Assembly: GCA_017472905.1 (NCBI GenBank)
Contig: JAFUNW010000121.1
Coordinates: 1-15,033, forward strand
Reading direction: 5' to 3'
From: Bacteroidaceae bacterium
GTDB lineage: Bacteria > Bacteroidota > Bacteroidia > Bacteroidales > Bacteroidaceae
DNA length: 15,033 nucleotides
A program made the position numbers and the translations under genes. A model generated the notes under the pieces. The model searched no databases. It had not been told where the DNA came from and saw nothing but the letters and a program-made list of their open reading frames with translations. This document shows positions 1 to 6,149 of this stretch, piece by piece. Numbering within the stretch: position 1 is the stretch's first letter; each line of letters begins with the position of its first letter.

Positions 1-870
1 ATGTTGGGATTTGCTGTAGCTTTGGCTTTGCCCTTTACACTTTTCGCAATGTTCCCATCTTGGTTGAAATCAATGCCCAAGTCCGGTAATTGGATGAACG
101 TAATTAAAGTAACATTGGGCTTCTTGGAGTTGGCTTTTGCTTTGAAATTCCTCTCTGTGGCTGACTTGGCTTACGGTTGGCACATTCTCGACCGCGAAAC
201 CTTCTTGGCTTTGTGGATTATGATATTCGCTTTGCTCGGATTCTACTTGCTGGGAAAGATCAAGTTCCCGCATGATGAAGAGGAAGATGATAAAGTGGGT
301 GTGACTCGCTTCTTTATGGCGTTGATTTCCCTTGCTTTTGCAGTTTACATGGTTCCCGGATTGTGGGGTGCGCCTTTGCGTGCCATCAGTGCGTTTGCTC
401 CTCCGGCTTCTACGCAGGACTTTAATTTATTCCAAAGTGAAATGAAGACACATTTCCTTGACTACGAAGAAGGAATGGCCTATGCCGCACGTACCGGCAA
501 GCCGGTGTTGTTGGATTTTACCGGGCATGGTTGTGTCAACTGCCGTAAGATGGAGAATTCCGTATGGATAGATTCCAATGTGAAGGATATAATCGACAAT
601 GAGTACGTGCTCATTTCACTTTATGTAGATGAGAAAGCACCGTTGCCTGAGCAGCTCAAGGTAGTTGAGAACGGGAAAAACCGAACATTGCGCACTGTCG
701 GTGACAAATGGAGCTATCTGCAGCGCGTAAAGTTCGGAGCAAATGCTCAACCATTTTATGTGTTGGTAGATAATCAAGGCAAGCCGCTAAATAAATCCTA
801 CTCCTTTGATGAAAGTATTCCCAATTTCATTCAATTCTTGGAGACCGGATTGAAAAATTACAAGAAATAA
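1..870 (+). CDS. dsbD: Thiol:disulfide interchange protein DsbD, C-terminal part (5' truncated)
   Basis: Membrane electron carrier that moves reducing power from cytoplasmic thioredoxin to periplasmic thiol proteins or cytochrome c maturation. The visible 289 residues contain the last membrane helices of the DsbD/CcdA core (about 1-20, 35-52, 68-87 and 103-122) and then a periplasmic thioredoxin-like domain (about 145-285). That domain carries the redox motif Cys178-Val-Asn-Cys181 after a hydrophobic strand (VLLDFTGHG), as expected for the DsbD gamma domain. The ATG at base 1 lies in the middle of the membrane domain, in a segment that is internal in the family (MLGFAVALALPF). The true start is therefore outside the window, and the N-terminal sensor domain and first helices are missing only because of the window edge. 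The stop is followed by a hairpin and then the cysteine desulfidase gene on the same strand. Confidence 0.9.
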   Translation: MLGFAVALALPFTLFAMFPSWLKSMPKSGNWMNVIKVTLGFLELAFALKFLSVADLAYGWHILDRETFLALWIMIFALLGFYLLGKIKFPHDEEEDDKVGVTRFFMALISLAFAVYMVPGLWGAPLRAISAFAPPASTQDFNLFQSEMKTHFLDYEEGMAYAARTGKPVLLDFTGHGCVNCRKMENSVWIDSNVKDIIDNEYVLISLYVDEKAPLPEQLKVVENGKNRTLRTVGDKWSYLQRVKFGANAQPFYVLVDNQGKPLNKSYSFDESIPNFIQFLETGLKNYKK

Positions 871-879
871 AATGTTTTA

Positions 880-916
880 TTTAGGCGCAGAAGAAATTTT
901 GCGCCTAAAAATTTTT
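880..916 (+). terminator. Hairpin with short T-run between dsbD and the desulfidase gene
   Basis: Perfect 10-bp inverted repeat: TTTAGGCGCA at 880-889 and TGCGCCTAAA at 900-909, with a 10-nt loop, followed by AATTTTT to 916. It fits a rho-independent terminator for dsbD. It ends only 6 nt before the desulfidase ATG at 923, so it could also act as a leader hairpin or attenuator for that gene. The T-run is short (5), so efficiency is uncertain. Confidence 0.6.
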
Positions 917-922
917 AAGATT

Positions 923-2218
923 ATGTTGTCAACAGAAGAACGTCAGCGTATTGTTGCTCTTATTCAGCGCGAAGTTGTTCCGGCCATCGGATGTACCGAA
1001 CCCATAGCGGTCGCATTGTGTGTTACGCGAGCTGTAGAATTATTGGGATTCGTTCCGGAGAAAATTTCTTTGCGCTTGAGTGCTAATATTTTGAAGAATG
1101 CAATGGGAGTCGGCATTCCCGGAACCGGAATGATTGGTCTCCCTATAGCCATTGCTTTGGGCGCTTTGATAGGGAAGTCTTCGTATCAGTTGGAAGTTTT
1201 GCGTGAATGTACTCCGGAGGCAGTAGAGCGTGCGAAACAGTATATGGATGAAGGACGGATAAGCATTGCTTTGAAAGAAAACATTACTGAAAAACTTTAT
1301 ATTGAAGTGGCATGCGAGGGCGATGGCAGTTGTTCTGAAGCTGTTATTGCCGGTGAACATACTCGTTTCGTCTATCTTTCCCGCAACGATGAAGTTCTTT
1401 TGGATAATCGGGTGTTTGATGCAGCCGAGGACCGGGGAGATGAAGTTGATTTGAATCTTCGTAAAGTGTTTGATTTTGCGACAACAGCTCCGTTGGGCGA
1501 GTTGGAATTCATTCTTGAGGCTCGCCGTTTGAATAAGGCTGCAGCAGAAGAATCTTTCAAGGTTGATTACGGTCATGGTCTGGGGCGTGCCATTCGTGAA
1601 CCAATGGATACGCCGGTGGTGGGCGACAGTATTTTCTCGCACATATTGGCATATACTTCAGGGGCTTGCGATGCTCGTATGGCGGGAGCCATGATTCCAG
1701 TGATGAGTAACTCAGGTAGTGGAAATCAAGGGATAGCAGCTACTATGCCGGTTGTCATTTATGCCGAAGAGACTCATAAGACGGAAGAGCAGTTGGTGCG
1801 TGCCTTGATATTGAGCCATTTGACTGTGATTTACATCAAGCAAAGTTTAGGCCGCCTTTCGGCCCTTTGTGGTTGCGTGGTTGCAGCTACCGGTTCCAGT
1901 TGCGGCATTACGTGGTTGATGGGCGGAACTTACGAACAGGTCTCTTTTGCTGTGAAAAACATGATAGCCAACATAACCGGAATGATATGCGATGGCGCCA
2001 AACCCAGTTGTGCAATGAAAGTTACAAGCGGCGTGGCTACGGCTGTCTTCTCCGCTTTGCTGGCCATGCAGCAGAAATGTGTGACAGCTGTGGAGGGAAT
2101 CATTGATGATGACGTGGACCAATGTATATTGAACCTTACGCGCATAGGTTCACAAGGCATGAATGAAACCGACCGCTTGGTTCTGAATATCATGACCCAT
2201 AAGGGAGGAATTTGCTGA
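923..2218 (+). CDS. cyuA: L-cysteine desulfidase, YhaM/CyuA (UPF0597) family
   Basis: Likely breaks down L-cysteine to pyruvate, ammonia and sulfide in the cytoplasm. Characterised members of the family are iron-sulfur enzymes. The 431-residue product is full length for the family. It shows the N-terminal signature IGCTEP (Cys24), the glycine-rich GIPGTGMIGLPIA (about 64-76), SNSGSGNQG (about 262-270), a cysteine cluster (Cys316, Cys318, Cys327) and later Cys356 and Cys363, which are candidate cluster ligands. An upstream in-frame ATG at 872 would add 17 residues, but that extension would be translated straight through the 880-909 hairpin and does not look like family sequence. The ATG at 923, giving MLSTEERQRIV, is therefore preferred. 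It lies 52 nt after dsbD on the same strand. The enzyme name is inferred from the family; some relatives have other or unknown substrates. The symbol follows the E. coli homologue. Confidence 0.85.
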   Translation: MLSTEERQRIVALIQREVVPAIGCTEPIAVALCVTRAVELLGFVPEKISLRLSANILKNAMGVGIPGTGMIGLPIAIALGALIGKSSYQLEVLRECTPEAVERAKQYMDEGRISIALKENITEKLYIEVACEGDGSCSEAVIAGEHTRFVYLSRNDEVLLDNRVFDAAEDRGDEVDLNLRKVFDFATTAPLGELEFILEARRLNKAAAEESFKVDYGHGLGRAIREPMDTPVVGDSIFSHILAYTSGACDARMAGAMIPVMSNSGSGNQGIAATMPVVIYAEETHKTEEQLVRALILSHLTVIYIKQSLGRLSALCGCVVAATGSSCGITWLMGGTYEQVSFAVKNMIANITGMICDGAKPSCAMKVTSGVATAVFSALLAMQQKCVTAVEGIIDDDVDQCILNLTRIGSQGMNETDRLVLNIMTHKGGIC

Positions 2219-2265
2219 TTCCAATCGTTGATTTTTCGGTAGAGAATAAAGGAATATTATATAAG

Positions 2266-2309
2266 AAAGCCGCATTCATGGAGTAAAATCCGGTGAGTGC
2301 GGCTTTTTC
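2266..2309 (+). terminator. Rho-independent terminator after the desulfidase gene
   Basis: AAAGCCGCA at 2266-2274 pairs with TGCGGCTTT at 2298-2306. The stem can extend inward through further pairs (2275-2279 with 2293-2297, including wobbles) and is followed by T residues to 2308. It lies 48 nt after the stop at 2218. The receptor gene on the other strand ends at 2323, so the hairpin may also slow transcripts arriving from that side, but the T-run is weaker in that direction. Confidence 0.8.
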
Positions 2310-2322
2310 AGATGTGTTTGTA

Positions 2323-4638
2323 TCAGAGTTTTATTCGGATGTCGATTCCGAATTGTCGGGGAAGGCCGCTTTGTGCAAAACGGCGACTCATGCTGTCGAA
2401 GCAGAACGTATTGAATTGTTTATCCAATAGGTTACGTGTCCAGATGTCGATTTGCAGTTTTTCGTTTGTGAGCGTAATTCCTCCGTTGAACAGGTGGTAG
2501 AAGTTTTGGTAACTATCGTTTTGTTCTGTCCAATAGATACGTCCGGCTCCGGTCAGGTCGGTTCGGATGGAGATGGTCTGCAGCCAACTGTTTGTCGGTA
2601 GGAAAATAGTATATCCTCCTCCAACGTTGAGTGTATGCATCGGCGCGTAAGGAATGTAGTTTCCGGAATATTTGACAACCTCGTTCTTTTCATTGACTCC
2701 TCCGTCATATTTACTGAATGTAGCATGCGTATATCCATAGTTGGCGAAGAGCGACCAATGTTTGTCGGGGCGAAATTTCAGACTTACTTCCGCGCCATAA
2801 CTTTTTCCTTTTCCGGCATTGACCATGATGCGTCCCAATCCGTTAGGGGTAAATCGGGAGATTTGTTGGTCTTTGGTGATGATGTAGAAGAGAGCGGCAT
2901 CTGCTTTTACTCTTCCTTGCCACAATGTAACGTGTGTCCCGAGTTCGCGGTTCCAGCTCTGTTCCGGCTTGTAAGTAATCAGCTTTTTCACCTCTTCGCT
3001 GTTGTCTCCCGGTTGTCGGAATCGGGTTTGAATGATTTCCGAGAACATCTGTATGTTGTATCCTCCCGAACGCATGCCTTTGCTTACCGAAGCGTAGAGA
3101 TTGTTGGTTGAAAGCCGGTCCCAGTAGTACGAGAGGGCGATTTTGGGTAACAGATGAACGAAGTATTTGTCTGTTTGGTCGTTGTATTGTACGTGTTGGC
3201 TGAAAGGAGCATCCGTGAAAACCAAATCAGCTACGCTCCCGTTCATGATTCCGTGTATGGTGGCTTCGGTGTTGTAGTCGATTTGTATTTTTTCGTAGTT
3301 GAGTCGAATGCCGGCTGTGGCTTTCAGTCCTTTTACTATTTCGATGGTTGATTGGTGGAATAGTGCAGCTCCGAATGTCGGTGTGTCGAACGTCCCCGGT
3401 ATGTAGAGTTTCTCATCGGTAAGTGTCACCTGTATGGGTGAGTTTTTCATTCCTTCATCCATTGCGTTTTGAATCATGCTTATTCCTTCGTTGTGGAATG
3501 TTACCGGTGCACTAGTTTGTAACCATTGATAGAATGCGAATATTCCCGTTGTGTGTTGCCATTTTTTGGGGGATAGACTTTTTATGGATAACTCTTGCGA
3601 AAGGGTGTGTTGCCTTTGGCTCTGTCTGAGGGTGAAGATGTCGGCGGCAAGGAAGTCTTGGTCAATGAACATGCAGTCGTTTACATGTTGGTATCCGGTA
3701 GAGGAATAGAGCGTGAAGTTATCATTTTTCCATTCTACGTTTAGTCCACTGTTGAAGAGGCTTCTCCAATAGCCGTTGGAGCGGTTATTCGAGATTTTTC
3801 CTTTCAGTTTGTTGAACATCTCCTCTTCGGGATTGATGGCTCCGAGGTATCTGTAAGCATATCCTCCCTCATCGGTGTAGTCGTATGCGGCAGTGAAGTC
3901 AAATTTCCATGCATCGTTTGGTAAGAAAACGGTTCTCAGGTGCGCACCGGCTGCTCGTTTCGGGTCGCTCCATCGGTTTTGCGTCATATTGCGGAATACT
4001 CCACGTTTCTCTTGTACATATCCTCCGGTGGAGAGAGCCAGTCGGTCGTTTATCAGTTGTCGGTGTATGAATGAGAGTTTTCCGGCATTGTCTCCGGTGC
4101 TTCCGCTCAGATTTATTTCCGTTCCCTTGTGGTGAAAAGGGTTTTTCGTATAGATTCTGACGAGTCCGCCCATTGTGTTTCGTCCGTAGAGTGTGCCTTG
4201 CGGCCCGCGCAACACATCGATTCGTTCGATGTCCGTCAGGTTGAAGTCAAACGCCGACTTGTCGAGGTAGGGGATGTTGTCTACATAGAGTCCTACGGCC
4301 GGGCTGTTGATTCGCGAGCCTATTCCGCGTATGTAGATAGCCGAAGTCAGGCTGGAACCGTAGTTGGGGATGAAGAGGTTTGGGGTAAGGTTACTTACTC
4401 CTTTGAGTGTTTCGATGCGATTCTCCTGTATGAGCTTTGCGTTGAAGAGTGAGGCCGCGAGGGGTTGCTCGTTCAAGCGGACGTGCTCTTTGGGGGAAGC
4501 CACAACGGTTATTTCCTCAATGTCGAAGATGCGTGTGGTGTCTCCGACTTCCTCTCCGGGATGGGCATAGGCAAAATGAATGCCCGCATATGCGAGCATT
4601 CCGGTTATGAAAAATCTTTTATAGTGTGTTTTGTTCAT
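2323..4638 (-). CDS. TonB-dependent outer-membrane receptor (siderophore/cofactor class)
   Basis: Outer-membrane gated channel powered by TonB. The 771-residue product has a signal peptide (about 1-25, cleavage after AYA), a TonB-box-like stretch EITVVAS (about 42-48), a plug domain (about 50-160) with the family signatures IYIRGIGSR, VGLYVDNIPY and IDVLRGPQGTLYGRN, and then a beta-barrel to the C-terminus (ending FGIDIRIKL). It lacks the carboxypeptidase-regulatory-like N-terminal domain of SusC proteins and no SusD partner is present. A small ligand such as a siderophore, haem or corrinoid is therefore more likely than a glycan, but the sequence does not say which. It starts 36 nt after the lipoprotein gene on the same strand and is probably co-transcribed with it. 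The final residue is Leu rather than the usual aromatic. Confidence 0.92.
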   Translation of the reverse strand: MNKTHYKRFFITGMLAYAGIHFAYAHPGEEVGDTTRIFDIEEITVVASPKEHVRLNEQPLAASLFNAKLIQENRIETLKGVSNLTPNLFIPNYGSSLTSAIYIRGIGSRINSPAVGLYVDNIPYLDKSAFDFNLTDIERIDVLRGPQGTLYGRNTMGGLVRIYTKNPFHHKGTEINLSGSTGDNAGKLSFIHRQLINDRLALSTGGYVQEKRGVFRNMTQNRWSDPKRAAGAHLRTVFLPNDAWKFDFTAAYDYTDEGGYAYRYLGAINPEEEMFNKLKGKISNNRSNGYWRSLFNSGLNVEWKNDNFTLYSSTGYQHVNDCMFIDQDFLAADIFTLRQSQRQHTLSQELSIKSLSPKKWQHTTGIFAFYQWLQTSAPVTFHNEGISMIQNAMDEGMKNSPIQVTLTDEKLYIPGTFDTPTFGAALFHQSTIEIVKGLKATAGIRLNYEKIQIDYNTEATIHGIMNGSVADLVFTDAPFSQHVQYNDQTDKYFVHLLPKIALSYYWDRLSTNNLYASVSKGMRSGGYNIQMFSEIIQTRFRQPGDNSEEVKKLITYKPEQSWNRELGTHVTLWQGRVKADAALFYIITKDQQISRFTPNGLGRIMVNAGKGKSYGAEVSLKFRPDKHWSLFANYGYTHATFSKYDGGVNEKNEVVKYSGNYIPYAPMHTLNVGGGYTIFLPTNSWLQTISIRTDLTGAGRIYWTEQNDSYQNFYHLFNGGITLTNEKLQIDIWTRNLLDKQFNTFCFDSMSRRFAQSGLPRQFGIDIRIKL

Positions 4639-4674
4639 TGAATCGTTGTAGAAACACTTTGTGCAACTCCGAGT

Positions 4675-5211
4675 TTAGTTTGTTTCAACGGGCTTTCCAT
4701 CGTAAACGAGCTTGAAGTTCAACGGGTTTCCCGGCACGGGCATTTCTACACCCAGTTGCAAGTTGCATTGGTGGTTCTCCCGTCCGATTGTGCCATCCAC
4801 TGTCAGTTTTGCTTCGAATGTACGGTTTCCTTTTCTCAGCATTTGAGTGCATGAGCCGCTTATCATGTAGTTTCCGTAGAGCAACGAGATGGTTACGGGT
4901 TCGAATATCAAGTCTCCGTAGTTCATACCTTGATACGTCCAGTCGTGATAAGTCAATGTGGCTTGGTCGGTTGTTCCTACGATGGGCATGATGACGACTT
5001 TCTGGTTCAGCGTGTCCAATCTGAGTGATTCATTGAAACGATTGCTGCTGAGGTAGTTCTGCGTCCGGCCGTTGTAGACTCCGCTTACGTAGAGGTTGAA
5101 GTCATGGTCTACGGGTGTACCGATTTTGTCGTCATCGTCTTCGCACGATGTGAAGAGGGGAGTTATGCTCAAGGCGAGCAACAGCATACTAAAAAGCTTG
5201 AATTTTTTCAT
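4675..5211 (-). CDS. Surface lipoprotein, possibly with a calycin-like barrel domain
   Basis: A 178-residue lipoprotein. Residues 1-22 form a lipoprotein signal (KKFK, a hydrophobic core, then LFTS) ending at Cys23. Cys23 is followed at once by EDDDDK, the acidic pattern that directs Bacteroidetes lipoproteins to the cell surface. The rest is beta-rich (for example YNGRTQNYL, ATLTYHDWTY, GNYMISGSC, FEAKLTVDGTIG), which resembles the calycin-like beta-barrel family of Bacteroidetes; that assignment is a guess. The open frame extends upstream to 5286, but only the ATG at 5211 gives a proper lipoprotein signal. It lies directly upstream of the TonB-dependent receptor, so it may bind that receptor's ligand at the surface. 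A Bacteroides-type promoter lies about 40 nt upstream of the start. Confidence 0.75.
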   Translation of the reverse strand: MKKFKLFSMLLLALSITPLFTSCEDDDDKIGTPVDHDFNLYVSGVYNGRTQNYLSSNRFNESLRLDTLNQKVVIMPIVGTTDQATLTYHDWTYQGMNYGDLIFEPVTISLLYGNYMISGSCTQMLRKGNRTFEAKLTVDGTIGRENHQCNLQLGVEMPVPGNPLNFKLVYDGKPVETN

Positions 5212-5248
5212 TGTTTTTTCTATAAATATACATAATGGTTTTCGGATG

Positions 5249-5279
5249 CAAAATAACGGCTTTCCCCGGGTTTGTGCAA
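5249..5279 (-). promoter_or_regulatory. Bacteroides-type promoter for the lipoprotein-receptor operon
   Basis: On the minus strand, TTG (plus CAA at 5277-5279) is followed after 20 nt by TTATTTTG (5249-5256), one base off the TAnnTTTG consensus of the -7 element. It predicts transcription starting near 5242, giving a leader of about 30 nt. It sits between the regulator stop (5380) and the lipoprotein start (5211), so the lipoprotein-receptor pair can be expressed separately from the regulator. Confidence 0.5.
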
Positions 5280-5280
5280 T

Positions 5281-5294
5281 CCTCATTTATGAGG
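5281..5294. promoter_or_regulatory. Candidate operator: palindrome CCTCAT-TT-ATGAGG
   Basis: Perfect 6-bp inverted repeat with a 2-bp centre, immediately upstream of the putative -33 element of the lipoprotein-receptor promoter. That is a usual place for an activator site. A second CCTC...GAGG element lies at 5320-5339. Binding by the adjacent LuxR-type regulator is an inference. Confidence 0.35.
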
Positions 5295-5319
5295 AAAAGT
5301 AGGGCTGTTCTTCTTTTTC

Positions 5320-5339
5320 CTCCTTATATAATAAGAGGT
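5320..5339. repeat. Second inverted repeat bounded by CCTC and GAGG
   Basis: Twenty bases running from CCTC to GAGG, with CTTAT and ATAAG arms around ATA inside. It could be a second binding site for the neighbouring regulator, or a weak hairpin at the end of the regulator transcript. No T-run follows on the minus strand, so it is not a standard terminator. Confidence 0.3.
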
Positions 5340-5379
5340 GTAAATGCGAAAATGAAGTCTGTCGGGCAGATGGGGAGGT

Positions 5380-5973
5380 TTAAATCTGGTTCGCCTCGAT
5401 GTATCCGTTGACAACGGCATAGATGGTAAGTCCGGAAACGGAGCGTATGCCGAGTTTTTCCACGATGTTCTTTCGGTGTGAGATGACGGTGGTCAGACTG
5501 ATGTTCAGTCGGTCGGCAATCTCTTTATTGATAAGTCCGCTTACGATGAGCACGAGTACCTCGATTTCTCTAGGCGACAGTTTGTTCGCGTCTTGCTCTC
5601 GTCCATTTTGTTTTTTAGGGTGCGGATGTCCTTTTCCATGATAGAGTTTGAGAATGGTGCGTACCAACATTTCTTCGGGTTGGTGTATGTCGAGTGTAAA
5701 GAATGCTTCTTCCAGCACTCCTCCCGTAGGGTTTCCGATGGTCAGTGCCAGGGTTTTGCGTTTGCGCTCAAGGAAAAAGGCAGTGTGTTCCAACACAATT
5801 TGCGATGCGGCGAAGTAGTGTACGTACATGTCGGGCGTATCGTCCATGAGTTCCTTGAACGAGCCGAAACAGCGCACGGTTACGTGTGGAATAATCTTTT
5901 CAAGAATGGCTTTCATCCCCATGCAACTGAGGGTGTTGGGGTCGATGATTGCTATTTCGGGTGAACTCTTCAT
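5380..5973 (-). CDS. LuxR-type transcription regulator with a degenerate receiver domain
   Basis: A 197-residue cytoplasmic DNA-binding protein. Residues about 132-192 are a clear LuxR/NarL-type helix-turn-helix (LSPREIEVLVLIVSGLINKEIA, then a recognition region around ISLTTVISHRKNI and VEKLGIRS). Residues 1-115 have the size and start of a receiver domain (IAIIDPNTLSCMGMKAIL). However, the strand that should end in the phosphate-accepting Asp (MYVHYFAASQI, about 49-59) has none, and the usual late Lys is not evident around FFTLDIHQPEEML. It is therefore probably not controlled by ordinary phosphorylation, and no histidine kinase is in the window. It lies 168 nt upstream of the lipoprotein on the same strand, which suggests it controls the lipoprotein-receptor operon. 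A -7 box match lies at 6035-6042. Confidence 0.85.
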   Translation of the reverse strand: MKSSPEIAIIDPNTLSCMGMKAILEKIIPHVTVRCFGSFKELMDDTPDMYVHYFAASQIVLEHTAFFLERKRKTLALTIGNPTGGVLEEAFFTLDIHQPEEMLVRTILKLYHGKGHPHPKKQNGREQDANKLSPREIEVLVLIVSGLINKEIADRLNISLTTVISHRKNIVEKLGIRSVSGLTIYAVVNGYIEANQI

Positions 5974-6034
5974 ATTGGATGTTTTTTTTCTAAAACTGAT
6001 GCCTTAACGGAAGGTGTTGGAGGCAGAACACGCG

Positions 6035-6042
6035 CAAAGTTA
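6035..6042 (-). promoter_or_regulatory. Possible -7 box for the LuxR-type regulator
   Basis: Reads TAACTTTG on the minus strand, a full match to TAnnTTTG, about 62 nt upstream of the regulator ATG. No clear TTTG is seen about 20 nt further upstream, so the promoter is only half supported. Confidence 0.35.
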
Positions 6043-6081
6043 CGTTATTTTTGCCAATTTCGGCAGAAAAGTTTCGTTTGT

Positions 6082-6113
6082 TTTGGTTGCTTTTATGCTT
6101 TTTCATAAATTTG
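6082..6113 (+). promoter_or_regulatory. Bacteroides-type promoter for the CotH-like gene
   Basis: TTTG at 6082-6085, a 20-nt spacer, then TAAATTTG at 6106-6113. Both elements match the Bacteroides -33/-7 consensus exactly. Transcription would start near 6120, about 30 nt before the ATG at 6150. Confidence 0.7.
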
Positions 6114-6149
6114 TCGCTGTAAGTTTAACTATCTTTTAAATCATTGCGT

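Noticed and set aside
872..922. Upstream ATG extending the desulfidase by 17 residues
   Set aside because: It would be translated through the hairpin, and the extra residues do not resemble the family. The start at 923 gives the normal length.
1040..1642. 200-codon open frame opposite the desulfidase gene
   Set aside because: It lies wholly antisense to a well-supported enzyme and shows no domain.
5345..5370. TCTG/CAGA hairpin as terminator of the regulator gene
   Set aside because: The stem has only about four pairs and no T-run follows.
6046..6053. TATTTTTG as a second promoter for the CotH-like gene
   Set aside because: It matches the -7 consensus, but no TTTG or TTG lies about 20 nt upstream. 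The site at 6106-6113 is far better.
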